A stretch of DNA of 38,148 bases, taken from the NCBI GenBank assembly GCA_018397055.1, contig JAGTQS010000003.1:1-38148 (forward strand), in the 5' to 3' direction. The stretch is from Candidatus Bathyarchaeota archaeon (GTDB lineage Archaea > Thermoproteota > Bathyarchaeia > Bathyarchaeales > DTEX01). Positions 1 to 8,561 of the stretch are shown piece by piece. The translations under genes were made by a program, and so were the position numbers. The notes beneath the pieces are model-generated. The model was not told where the DNA came from. It saw nothing but the letters and a program-made list of their open reading frames with translations, and searched no databases. The first letter of the stretch is position 1. Each line of letters begins with the position of its first letter.

Positions 1-69
1 TACACGTCAATACAGCTTCAAAAACACATGCAACCCAGAACCAAAAATAAAACATAAATTTGCCAAAGT

Positions 70-696
70 TTAGTTATTAAAAAACACGTAGGTTTGTTTA
101 TCAATCGTTATCAAAAGTTTGGTTTTGTCATATAGATTTCTTAACTCATTGTTTGAATATTGGTAATAATACATTCGTTCGCCATGTCCATGAAGCCTGA
201 GGTAAGCCACTTTACCTATGTAAACCGGCATTGACAGAAAAGGATCCGTAACGTGCGAAACGTCTAATTTTTTAAGGGTTATTTTTAATTTTTCTCGAAC
301 TTCAGGTTTTTGCCAAAGAGGACCTCTAGGTTCCCAGACAAAAATAAGGTCATCTCGGACAACATGTTCAAAGAATTTCGCAGCTTCATGTATTCTATCA
401 GGTCTGTAAGTGGCAGGCGTCTGAAACAAAAGAACTTTGGCATCAAGAATGTTACAAATTTCTTTCATAGTATTTAGAGATTCACGAGTTTGTTCGGGGT
501 TCAATTTATGTTTGTGAGTGATGTCTTGATGCGCCTTTACCGTAAACTCGAAACCAGTTGGTGATGTTTCTCTCCATTTTCTTACTGTTTGAGACCTGGG
601 ATATCTATAGAAAGTAATATTTAACTCGACAACGTTAAAAATTTCTTGATACTTTCTCGTGTTAACCGGATATCCGCAACATCCTATTTTAAGCAT
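70..696 (-). CDS. DUF72 (YecE-like) TIM-barrel protein
   Basis: This is a DUF72/YecE-family protein of 208 residues. The family has a TIM-barrel fold and no firmly established biochemical role. Family landmarks are visible in order: GCCGYP at residues 5-10, ELNITFYRYP near 24-33, FTVKAHQDITH near 51-61, LRLHGHGERMYYY near 167-179 and a terminal YVFFNN. The ATG start at 696 lies 17 bases after the rad50 stop, so it is probably the last gene of the mre11-rad50 transcript. The protein stops right after the FNN motif, whereas relatives usually run on through another helix. It is therefore slightly short at the C-terminus, and the reading frame after the stop gives nothing clearly family-like. The family assignment is secure; a link to DNA repair is only suggested by position. 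Confidence 0.85.
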   Translation of the reverse strand: MLKIGCCGYPVNTRKYQEIFNVVELNITFYRYPRSQTVRKWRETSPTGFEFTVKAHQDITHKHKLNPEQTRESLNTMKEICNILDAKVLLFQTPATYRPDRIHEAAKFFEHVVRDDLIFVWEPRGPLWQKPEVREKLKITLKKLDVSHVTDPFLSMPVYIGKVAYLRLHGHGERMYYYQYSNNELRNLYDKTKLLITIDKQTYVFFNN

Positions 697-713
697 GACT
701 ATGGCTCTCAGGC

Positions 714-2801
714 TTAACGCTCTATAGATGTAACGCTTCTATTTTCGAGTTTCTCCAACCTTATAACATGGTCTGCTTTGTCTGCAAAGTTCTCATTGTG
801 CGATACAGCGATTATTTGCTCAACAGTTTTCAGCCGCGAGAGTGATTCTGCTAGACGGTCTATTGAACCGTCTTCTCTACCGAGGCTTTCAGTAGGTTCA
901 TCTAAAAGAAGTAATGGAAGTCCATGTCCAACCTTCCATTGCATGATAAGTTGACCCAACCCTATGCGATATGCAAAAGCCAATAGTGTTCTTTCGCCGC
1001 CTGATAGATTAAAAATGCTTCTCTCGTATCCTTTCTCAACCTCAATGATTGGAGTGTAGTTTTCATCAATTTTTACTGAAAATGTTAACCCCTCGACACT
1101 AGACAGTTCATTCAAAACTTGCTGAACAATTCTTTCAAGATACCTGACAAACTCTGTTCTTATTCTAGGCTGAATGCTTCTGTAAGCTTGTCGAATCTCT
1201 TGGGCATGTGTTATCATCTTGTCTACTTTTTCAAGCCTTGCTTTCTTTTGTTGTGCAATTTTCAGTCTCTCTTCGACGGTTTGTAGCCTTCTAATTATTT
1301 CAGACCTACTTAACTCAATGTTTTGAGATTTATGCTTAAGACTAGAATATTCTTCGTAAGCAACATTGAATTCTTTCTGTGCGTTTTCCAGATCAGTAAT
1401 GTCGAATTCTCTTATTTTTGAACGAAGCGAAACTAGCTCATCTTCAAACATTTTCTCGTCTTTTTGGCTCTGCTCCAAACGACGTTTCGTGTCCTCCAAA
1501 ATTTTTTTCTCTTCACCCATCTGTCTGGTAATTTCTTCAACACGAGCTTGAATGTTCTGAAAATTTTGAATAACAGTTTCAATGACGGATCTAACATTCT
1601 CGTGTTTCTCTGTCATTTTTTCAATATTCGTAAGTTGTTGCTTGTTCTCTGATATTTCATCGTACAGTCTTTGGATCAGTCTTTCTTTATAGCTAGGTTC
1701 AAGAATTTGGAGGCATAAAGGACAAGTGTTTTCCTTGATGAGATTTGATATTCGTGCAGTTGCCTTGCTAATGTCTGATTTTAGACTTTCCTCTTTACCC
1801 AGGTTTCCTTGTATCTCCACTTGTAATGTCTTGATAAAATCTAACAGCTTTTCGATTGAAAGTTCAGGAGGCAACCCAACATCTCTTAATTTATCTTGGC
1901 AGGAGCGTATCTGAGAATTTTGAACCTCAAGACGTTTTTCCAAATCCTCAAGTCTTTCCTTACGTTTTTGAATCTCTTCAGCAAGTCTAAGATTGGATTG
2001 TTGAATGCCAGTATATTTTGATTGAAGAATTGATTCTTCTCTGCGAAGTTGTTCGTTTGTTCGACGAATAGTTTCTAAGGTCTTTAGACGTTCTGAAGCT
2101 CGATTATATCTTTCTTCAGCTTCAAAGAGCATTTTTTTAGTTTCTTCAGCTTCTTTCTCTTTTATTTCAAGCTCTTTTAATGCCTCCTGATGTCGGCTCA
2201 TTATCTCTTCGAATCCTGTAACATCAGCATCTCGCTGTAAGATTGTTAATTCCTTTTCGAGTCCTGTAATAACTGGTCTAAAGTTTATCCATGCAATTTC
2301 GTAGTCTGAAAGGTTAAAAAGTTGATCAAGCTTTTTTTGCCTTTCAATAGGAGACATATTTAAAACGTCTTTTAGGTGTTCTTGACGCATCCACAAAATT
2401 TCCCTAAAAATTTCTTTGTCGAAACCTATAATCGAAAACAACTGCTCAGCGACTGCTTCGCTTTTCATTTCAGCAATGACGTTTCCTTCCTCTTTAAGCG
2501 TAAGTTGTTCCATATTTTGGCTGATACGTTCGTTTTGTCTCTTCAACGCTCTTTGGATAACGTATTCTTTTCCATTTTTGAAAAATTTTAAGGTGACTTT
2601 ACCATATTCTGCCTCTTCTCGAAGAAGATAATCGTAGCTTCTGCTGATTGGTTCACCAAAAAATGCAAAGTCGATTGCGTATAAAATGCTGGATTTTCCT
2701 GTCCCCAGCCCTCCAATAAGACAATTAAACCCTTCTCCAAAATTTATGCAAGTTTTTATATGAGACCTTATGTTTTCGAGTTCTATACATTCAATTTTCA
2801 A
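714..2801 (-). CDS. rad50: DNA double-strand break repair ATPase Rad50
   Basis: Rad50 is the SMC-like ATPase that works with Mre11 to process DNA ends. The 695-residue protein has the full architecture. Walker A (GGLGTGKS) is at residues 30-37, followed by a long coiled coil rich in E, K, R and Q. A zinc hook CPLC sits near residues 360-363. A second coiled coil follows, then the ABC signature LSGGE near 599-603 and Walker B (LLLLDEP) near 630-637. It starts with TTG, which overlaps the mre11 stop by four bases; GGAGG lies just upstream, indicating translational coupling. It is short for an archaeal Rad50 (the Pyrococcus protein is about 880 residues), so the coiled-coil arms should be shorter. 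No herA or nurA is next to the pair. The identification is very secure. Confidence 0.97.
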   Translation of the reverse strand: MKIECIELENIRSHIKTCINFGEGFNCLIGGLGTGKSSILYAIDFAFFGEPISRSYDYLLREEAEYGKVTLKFFKNGKEYVIQRALKRQNERISQNMEQLTLKEEGNVIAEMKSEAVAEQLFSIIGFDKEIFREILWMRQEHLKDVLNMSPIERQKKLDQLFNLSDYEIAWINFRPVITGLEKELTILQRDADVTGFEEIMSRHQEALKELEIKEKEAEETKKMLFEAEERYNRASERLKTLETIRRTNEQLRREESILQSKYTGIQQSNLRLAEEIQKRKERLEDLEKRLEVQNSQIRSCQDKLRDVGLPPELSIEKLLDFIKTLQVEIQGNLGKEESLKSDISKATARISNLIKENTCPLCLQILEPSYKERLIQRLYDEISENKQQLTNIEKMTEKHENVRSVIETVIQNFQNIQARVEEITRQMGEEKKILEDTKRRLEQSQKDEKMFEDELVSLRSKIREFDITDLENAQKEFNVAYEEYSSLKHKSQNIELSRSEIIRRLQTVEERLKIAQQKKARLEKVDKMITHAQEIRQAYRSIQPRIRTEFVRYLERIVQQVLNELSSVEGLTFSVKIDENYTPIIEVEKGYERSIFNLSGGERTLLAFAYRIGLGQLIMQWKVGHGLPLLLLDEPTESLGREDGSIDRLAESLSRLKTVEQIIAVSHNENFADKADHVIRLEKLENRSVTSIER

Positions 2802-4006
2802 AGTCTCTCCTCCAAAAGTAATGTTGCCTTTTCTTCATTCCCCCTCACTAAAAGCTGAAGTAAATCAAGAGCTAAATTAGCAATTTTTTCCGCATCCTCA
2901 TCTTTATATCTTTGTAAAAAGAATTGGCGGAAATACTCGAATGACCTTGTTCTTAAATCCTTCATTTCGCCCTCAAAAATAGAACGTATTGTATCTTCGG
3001 GAATGTCTGTTTCCTTTAAACTAACTAGAACATGAACCAAGAGAGCTTTCTCAGCAGCTTCTCTAATCTTGGCAAAGTCAATTTGTCTACGGCTAGATTC
3101 CCTTGGTAAAGTTCCTTTTAACACGGGAACAATTATGGCTCCAGGCTCATCTGCCTCTCTAACTGCCTCAACAGCTAACTCGGTGATTTTTTGTGGCATA
3201 AGATCTGTACAATCTTTCTCAAGGATTTTGAATAGACGGGGTGTTTCAAGTTTGATCCTCGTTACCTCAATGTCGTTCTTTTTTCGTACAGTTACGTGAT
3301 AGAACCCCTTTTCTACCGTTGCGTCTTCGTAGCTAACTGTTTCCGTTGCACCACTATAGGCAAGCAAAGCTCTTTTAAAGGGGAACTGCCAAGGCCTATG
3401 AAGGTGGCCCCCAGCATAATAGTCAAATCCACTTGGAATGAAGTCAGGTGAAGCCTCCGCAAAATATACTGGCATTCCTTTCATAATTTCTGGCACATCA
3501 AGAGCCATGTGAAAAACAAAAATGTTGAATGCATCCAGTCTAGGTTTAGGCTTTTTCATTTCGTAAAAGATTGGTAATTGAGCTTCTGTGCGAAAACGGG
3601 TTCGGAAGTTTGGAATTCCGTAAATGTAACAGTTACCATTATCCCAGCATGCTCCTTCATGTCTAGGCAAATAGTAGAGAAGACCAGCGCTGTCTAATGG
3701 ATTAAGAATCGTTCCAGTAATTATGTTTGGAGCAGCATCATGAGACCCATCGACAGCAAACACGCGTATGCCTGCAGAATTGATTTTCTTGAAACCTTTG
3801 ATAGCGCTTTCTAATGTTGCGTTTGAGGGACGTGCTTGATGAAAAAGGTCTCCTGCTATAATCATGAAATCAGGTTTCAACTCAATCGTCTTATCTATAA
3901 CTTCGTGGAAGGCTCGGTCAAAATCTTCTCTTCTAGCTGCCATATTATACTGTTCGTAGCCCAAATGAAGGTCAGCAACATGTACAAAGCTAAAAGGCTT
4001 CAACAC
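2798..4006 (-). CDS. mre11: DNA double-strand break repair nuclease Mre11
   Basis: Mre11 is a Mn-dependent nuclease of the calcineurin-like phosphoesterase superfamily that processes broken DNA ends with Rad50. The 402-residue protein shows the phosphoesterase motifs in order: DLHLG with D12 and H14, AGDLFH with D53, GSHD at 87-90, a central FHMALD and GGHLHRP. The third motif reads GSHD, not the usual GNHD. The Asn that normally helps bind metal is therefore Ser88, while the catalytic His89 is kept. The start is GTG, with GAGGAG a few bases upstream; no in-frame ATG is better placed. It is the first gene of the transcript and overlaps rad50 by four bases. About 200 bases of AT-rich sequence separate it from the signalling genes upstream. 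Confidence 0.96.
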   Translation of the reverse strand: MLKPFSFVHVADLHLGYEQYNMAARREDFDRAFHEVIDKTIELKPDFMIIAGDLFHQARPSNATLESAIKGFKKINSAGIRVFAVDGSHDAAPNIITGTILNPLDSAGLLYYLPRHEGACWDNGNCYIYGIPNFRTRFRTEAQLPIFYEMKKPKPRLDAFNIFVFHMALDVPEIMKGMPVYFAEASPDFIPSGFDYYAGGHLHRPWQFPFKRALLAYSGATETVSYEDATVEKGFYHVTVRKKNDIEVTRIKLETPRLFKILEKDCTDLMPQKITELAVEAVREADEPGAIIVPVLKGTLPRESSRRQIDFAKIREAAEKALLVHVLVSLKETDIPEDTIRSIFEGEMKDLRTRSFEYFRQFFLQRYKDEDAEKIANLALDLLQLLVRGNEEKATLLLEERL

Positions 4007-4212
4007 TAACTCCTCATACAGGAATTATTCAACAATTCAAAAATAGATAACAATACTTAATATGCATTGTTTTCTGTGCAATATATTATCTTAATTAACT
4101 CATCTTCAATAATTAGTTATAATGAAGCTCTAGTATAGTTATCAAAAAGAACTTTTAAATATCAAAGTTCGGCAATAGAATTTTTAAATTTCTATGAGTT
4201 AACCTTCCTTAC

Positions 4213-5190
4213 CTAAAAATTTTTTATTTCACTTGCAAGAATGCTTAGTTTGAATGTTTTCTTTCCATTTTCGCTTAACTGATATTCATAAATTGGCTCG
4301 AGAACTGCTTGGTCAAATGAAAATTCTTTATTACATTTTTTGCAAATGACAACAATTGCTGGAATATTAAAAAGATGCCCATACACGCATTTGTAACAAT
4401 TGCTGATCTTTCGGTAGTCCACGCCTACCATCTTAAGCTCTTTCGTACACTTAGGGCACAAAAGAGAAAAATTGCCTTTTTCAAATTCTGACTCAAAACC
4501 AATATATCCACATGTAAAGTGTTCAATAGCCTCTCCGCTTTTTATAAGCCTACTGCCACAATCGGGGCATTTTACATTTATTGAAATTACCAAAGAATTG
4601 CAGGCTGGACAAGCTATAATTGAATGTGTCGGTTCCTTTTTTAGTAAGCCTTTCTCCGACATTTTATCTAAAGTTGAAAAAAGGGCAGATAATGGAATTT
4701 GAACGTTAGGTATTACTTGAGGTGTCCCCACAACATCAACCCTTATGGTTGAGTTTTCTGATAAGACTCTGTATATCTCTTTCGCTGTATCGATGTCGAT
4801 GTTTTTTGGAAGCGCCGACTCCAGAAGTATTTCATTTATACTCTCACTTAGACGTTTAGTTGGAATGTTGTCTTTAACAATATAGTCTTTAACCCCAAGC
4901 TTCATTGCTTCAACAGCAATTTCTTCATTACCTTTGCTTGTAACAAAAATTATTGGTTTTTGATAACGTTGCCTTCGTAATTCTCTGAGAATTTCTAAAC
5001 CAGTCATATCTGGAAGCTTATAATCAAGTATAATGATATCAAAATTTTCTTTTTTAATATTTTCAATTCCTTCTTTTCCAGTTTTTGATACCGTTAATTT
5101 GAAATCAACAGCGAGGTGTTTCTTTAAAGAATGTTCTAAAATAAAATGATCATCTGGATTATCCTCAACATAAAGTATGTTGAGCTGCAA
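4213..5190 (-). CDS. response regulator with C-terminal TackOD1-like zinc-binding output domain
   Basis: This is a two-component response regulator of 325 residues. The receiver domain occupies about residues 1-120, with acidic residues D10, D13 and D14, the phosphoacceptor D56 in IIILDYKLPD, a TSK motif and the conserved K in YIVKD. A linker of about 60 residues follows. The cysteine-rich C-terminal half has several zinc-knuckle pairs (CPAC, CPDC, CPKC, CYKC, CKKC) and a lone TCG. This matches my memory of the thaumarchaeal output domain TackOD1, an output module of TACK archaea with no established biochemical function. It starts with TTG at 5190, because an in-frame stop lies just upstream. 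It is the third gene after a histidine kinase and a stand-alone receiver, on the same strand, and is probably a downstream effector of that kinase. What the output domain contacts is unknown. Confidence 0.85.
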   Translation of the reverse strand: MQLNILYVEDNPDDHFILEHSLKKHLAVDFKLTVSKTGKEGIENIKKENFDIIILDYKLPDMTGLEILRELRRQRYQKPIIFVTSKGNEEIAVEAMKLGVKDYIVKDNIPTKRLSESINEILLESALPKNIDIDTAKEIYRVLSENSTIRVDVVGTPQVIPNVQIPLSALFSTLDKMSEKGLLKKEPTHSIIACPACNSLVISINVKCPDCGSRLIKSGEAIEHFTCGYIGFESEFEKGNFSLLCPKCTKELKMVGVDYRKISNCYKCVYGHLFNIPAIVVICKKCNKEFSFDQAVLEPIYEYQLSENGKKTFKLSILASEIKNF

Positions 5191-5220
5191 ACATATTCAC
5201 TTCAAATACTTAATTTTTCA

Positions 5221-5664
5221 TTAACTAGGAATTTTAGAAATTATCAACCAATATTGCTTTATTTCCACAACAGTCTTTATAAATTTCTCAAAACTTACAG
5301 GTTTCACAATATAATTGTTGCATCCTAATTTATATGCATTGGTAATGTCCTTTTCACTTTCAGACGAAGTTAAAACAATAACAGGTATACTTCTTAGATT
5401 TTCATCAGTTTTTATTTCCTTTAAAACTTCGAAACCGTTGCATCGAGGCATTTTCAAATCCAATAAAATCAAGGCTGGTGTTGGAGCGTTCTTATGTTTT
5501 CCCCTTTTTCTAAGAAAATCCATTGCTTCTTGTCCATCCTGGACCACATAAAGCTTGTTATATATATTTCCCATAATGAAAGCACGTTTTGTAATCATTA
5601 TATCATCTGGATTATCCTCTACAAGTAAAAATGGATATTCGGAATGTGAAGTAATTTCAGTCAT
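5221..5664 (-). CDS. single-domain response regulator (Rcp1-like CheY receiver)
   Basis: This is a stand-alone receiver domain of 147 residues. It resembles the Rcp1 group of regulators that pair with phytochrome-like or PAS kinases. The acidic cluster EDNPDD is at residues 16-21, the phosphoacceptor D69 is in LILLDLKMP, the switch Thr/Ser is in VLTSS near 97 and the conserved Lys is in YIVKPVSF near 119. There is no output domain, so it most likely acts by protein-protein contact or as a phosphate relay between the upstream kinase and the TackOD1 regulator. It begins about 20 bases after the kinase stop and ends about 30 bases before the next gene, consistent with one operon. Confidence 0.93.
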   Translation of the reverse strand: MTEITSHSEYPFLLVEDNPDDIMITKRAFIMGNIYNKLYVVQDGQEAMDFLRKRGKHKNAPTPALILLDLKMPRCNGFEVLKEIKTDENLRSIPVIVLTSSESEKDITNAYKLGCNNYIVKPVSFEKFIKTVVEIKQYWLIISKIPS

Positions 5665-5683
5665 ATCTCATAACCTGAATTAT

Positions 5684-6937
5684 CTAATTTAAATTTGTAT
5701 TGTCTACATTTAGGTTTTTTGGCAATAACAGATAAAACGTACTTCCTTTACCAACTTCACTTTCGACCCAAACCTTTCCTCCAAAATGATCAGCGATCTT
5801 CTTACAAATAGCTAATCCAGCTCCCGTTCCCTCGTATTCATCTTCTTTGTGTAGTCTTTCAAAAATTTTGAATAATCGATCAAAGTATTTCTTGTCAATG
5901 CCAATGCCATTATCCTTAACTTTAAACAAGTACTCGTTTTCTTTTTCTTCGCATGATATCTCAACTGTTGGCTTTTCTGACTGGTTAAACTTTAGACCAT
6001 TATCAATGAGGTTCATGAAAAATTGTTTTATCCAAACTCGTTGAGTCCGAATTTTAGGTAAATTATCATATTTCACTACGCCGTTACGTTTTTTTATAAT
6101 AGGCTCTAAATCAATGATGATTTCATCAATTAGCTGATTCATGTTAACTTCTTCCACGTTCGTATATTTTCTTCCAACCCTAGACAAAAGAAGCAAATCC
6201 TCAATCATAGCATCCATATTCGAAACCGCGTTAACAATTCTTCGTATGTATTCTTGAGCGTTTTCGTCAAGTTTATCTTTATAATCTTCTGCGAGAAATG
6301 TGCTAAAAGCCTTGATCGCTCGGAGAGGCGCTCTTAAGTCATGAGATACTATATATGTGTAATTTTCTAAATCAGCATTAGATTGTTGAAGTGTCCTATT
6401 TGCTTCTTCAACTTCCTCTTTTAACTTCGCAAGTTCTATACACTTCTGTTCTAAAGATTTGTTAGCTTCTCGTAATGCTTCTTCTGATCTTCTTAAAGAT
6501 TCTTCAGCCTCTCTTAGTTCAGTAATATCTCTCGAAATCCCAGCAATTCCAATAATTATCCCATTCTTATCCCTAATAGGTACTTTGGTACAAGTTACCC
6601 ATCTAAATTTCCCATCAGCTCTCCTAATTCTTTCAATCTTACCTACAACAGGAATCCCAGTTGCAACGATCCTTTGCTCATCTTCCCAGGCATCTTTGGC
6701 ATGTTCTGGAGTGAAAAAATCAAAATCAGTCTTCCCATATGCTTCTTTTGAATTTTTAACACCCAAAATCTCACATTGGGCTTTATTTATAAGAATAAAA
6801 CGCGATTTTTCATCCTTAAAATATATTGTATCAGGTATATTATCCATCAATACTTGAAGCAGATCTAGCTCTTTAAATCGACTCGACACAATTTCCAACA
6901 AATCTTTTTCTTTTGAATATCTTGAGGATCTATGCAT
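5684..6937 (-). CDS. PAS-domain sensor histidine kinase
   Basis: This is a soluble sensor kinase of 417 residues with no membrane segment. After a short N-terminal helix there is one PAS domain (roughly residues 25-140; IYFKDEKSRFILIN, then the PAC segment FRWVTCTKVPIRDKNG). A coiled-coil linker follows, then HisKA with phosphoacceptor H199 in VSHDLRAPL. The HATPase domain has an N-box (NLIDNGLKFNQ), a G1 motif (DNGIGI), the FKIFERL segment and a G2 motif (GTGAGLAICKK). I place the start at the ATG at 6937 because GGAGAAA lies eight bases before it. An in-frame TTG at 6958 would add seven residues. The signal is presumably cytoplasmic (redox, ligand or light), but nothing in the sequence identifies it. 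It is the first gene of a three-gene signalling operon. Confidence 0.93.
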   Translation of the reverse strand: MHRSSRYSKEKDLLEIVSSRFKELDLLQVLMDNIPDTIYFKDEKSRFILINKAQCEILGVKNSKEAYGKTDFDFFTPEHAKDAWEDEQRIVATGIPVVGKIERIRRADGKFRWVTCTKVPIRDKNGIIIGIAGISRDITELREAEESLRRSEEALREANKSLEQKCIELAKLKEEVEEANRTLQQSNADLENYTYIVSHDLRAPLRAIKAFSTFLAEDYKDKLDENAQEYIRRIVNAVSNMDAMIEDLLLLSRVGRKYTNVEEVNMNQLIDEIIIDLEPIIKKRNGVVKYDNLPKIRTQRVWIKQFFMNLIDNGLKFNQSEKPTVEISCEEKENEYLFKVKDNGIGIDKKYFDRLFKIFERLHKEDEYEGTGAGLAICKKIADHFGGKVWVESEVGKGSTFYLLLPKNLNVDNTNLN

Positions 6938-7098
6938 CGCATTTTCTCCATTAAACAAGATGTTTGTTTTTCTCGTTTTTTGTGATGATGTAGTTCTAGT
7001 TCATTTAAGAATTATGAATATTAAATATATTTTATTTTTATATATTATATTGACAAATAAAAATTTTTTATTCAAGATAATTAATATTTATTCTTATA
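6938..7098. promoter_or_regulatory. divergent intergenic region between histidine kinase and glycosyltransferase
   Basis: This very AT-rich spacer separates two divergent genes. A run of TATA-like sequence at about 7027-7050 (TTTTTATATATTATATT) lies 50-70 bases before the ATG of the plus-strand glycosyltransferase and is a reasonable promoter element for it. For the minus-strand kinase, several TTAAAT- and ATATTTA-like stretches occur and no single one stands out. GGAGAAA at 6945-6951 (read on the minus strand) is the ribosome-binding site that decides the kinase start. Confidence 0.4.
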
Positions 7099-8361
7099 AT
7101 GTTTTACCCTTTAATATTTTCGGTTGCTTTTCAATTCCTTGAAGAATTTGTACAATGGCTTAGGAATTTGACAATCTCAGAATTTGTCTTCATATTTTGG
7201 CCAATGTTGATTGTAGATTTTGTTCGGTCAGTTGGAAAATCATTGTTTCTTTTATCTATTGCTTTATATTATAAAATTCGTCCAACACGATTTAGGAACG
7301 ATTTTTTCCCAAAGGCGTCTCTCATTATTCCAGCGCACAATGAGGAAAAAATAATTGTTAATGCAATAGAATCTGCACTTGAAACAGATTATCCACAAAA
7401 AGAAATTATTGTTGTAGACGATGGATCAAAAGATAAAACTTTTCAGCTAGCATATCCCTACTTTCAAAAGGGCCTTATCAAACTTCTTCACAGAGATGTA
7501 GCAAGCGGTTCCAAGGCGACATCTTTGAATTTTGGTCTTATTTTTGCTACAGGAGAAATCATAGTGGTAGTAGATGCAGACACACTGCTTGAACGGAATG
7601 CGTTAAGGGAAATCGTAAAACCATTAAGCGATCCTGACATCAGTGCTGTTTCTGGAAATGTTCGAGTCTTAAAGGGTGAAAATGGATCTAATAATCTATT
7701 AGTTAAATTACAAGCTTATGAATATCTCATTTCACTAGAACTGGGACGCCGATTTAATTCAATAATGAAAACTTTGTTAATTATTTCCGGGGCCTTTGGT
7801 GCCTTTTGGAAAGAAAGTGTATATTCTATTGGCGAATACGACAAGGATACCATAACAGAGGATTTCGACATGTCATTTAAAATGAGAAAGTTGGGCAAGA
7901 AATTATATTTTGAGGATAAGGCAATTTCTTGGACCTTTGCACCTGAGTCTTGGAAGAATTGGAGGCGTCAACGAATAAGATGGACTAAGGGTCAAGCTGA
8001 AACACTTTGGAAACACAGAAATGTGATGTTTAAAAAAGGCTTCGATGTCAGGTTCTTTATGGCGTTTTTCGATATGCTGTTTATGGACATTATCCTTCTT
8101 TTTATGCGGTTTGGATGGTTTAATTACATGCTTTTTACTTATCAAACGAGATTTATTTATATCTTAATTTTCAGCTTCATGATTTACATGGTTTTTGAGT
8201 TTATAACAATCTTTACTGCTGGCGTTTTGTCTCCCAGAAAAAAAGACCTCAAAAAAATATATCTTGTTCCAGTAGTAGTTCTATTTTATAGGCCATATTA
8301 TGCGTTAATTCGGTTAAAAGCATATTTCGATTGGATGCTTAAAAAGAAAAGCCAATGGTAA
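7099..8361 (+). CDS. membrane processive glycosyltransferase, family 2
   Basis: This is a family 2 glycosyltransferase of the hyaluronan/cellulose/poly-GlcNAc synthase type, 420 residues long. A hydrophobic N-terminal region (about residues 28-58) anchors it. The catalytic domain has SLIIPAHNEE, the nucleotide-sugar motif DDGS at 107-110, DAD at 159-161, the catalytic-base motif TED at 253-255 and RRQRIRW (QxxRW-like) at 289-295. Three or so hydrophobic segments follow the catalytic domain (about 310-330, 345-370 and 380-400). QxxRW with flanking membrane segments is typical of enzymes that extend and export a polysaccharide. The acceptor and sugar cannot be read from sequence. It is transcribed alone; no other polysaccharide gene is adjacent. 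Confidence 0.9.
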   Translation: MFYPLIFSVAFQFLEEFVQWLRNLTISEFVFIFWPMLIVDFVRSVGKSLFLLSIALYYKIRPTRFRNDFFPKASLIIPAHNEEKIIVNAIESALETDYPQKEIIVVDDGSKDKTFQLAYPYFQKGLIKLLHRDVASGSKATSLNFGLIFATGEIIVVVDADTLLERNALREIVKPLSDPDISAVSGNVRVLKGENGSNNLLVKLQAYEYLISLELGRRFNSIMKTLLIISGAFGAFWKESVYSIGEYDKDTITEDFDMSFKMRKLGKKLYFEDKAISWTFAPESWKNWRRQRIRWTKGQAETLWKHRNVMFKKGFDVRFFMAFFDMLFMDIILLFMRFGWFNYMLFTYQTRFIYILIFSFMIYMVFEFITIFTAGVLSPRKKDLKKIYLVPVVVLFYRPYYALIRLKAYFDWMLKKKSQW

Positions 8362-8561
8362 TTAGAAACAAAAAACATAGATACAGGTCTTTTCTGGAAA
8401 AGTTGGGATTGATGCTGTACAAACGTGTCTCTTCGAGTTGCAAAGAACATTTTACGATGAAGGGAGAAAAAATGTTAAGGAAGACTTCAAGGGGAGTTCA
8501 GCGTATTTCACTAAGTCATAACGCAGGAAAGTCCACTGAATCCAAGAACTACTTAACTTGA
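8355..8561 (+). CDS. small basic hypothetical protein (doubtful)
   Basis: This is an open frame of 68 codons. Its ATG overlaps the end of the glycosyltransferase gene (ATGGTAA) and its 3' end overlaps the converging gene by 13 bases. The product is Lys/Arg/Ser rich, with no membrane segment and no recognisable motif. The overlapping start is what a translationally coupled small gene would look like. The composition is equally consistent with chance reading of a 187-base spacer. I see no other feature in that spacer. Confidence 0.2.
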   Translation: MVIRNKKHRYRSFLEKLGLMLYKRVSSSCKEHFTMKGEKMLRKTSRGVQRISLSHNAGKSTESKNYLT

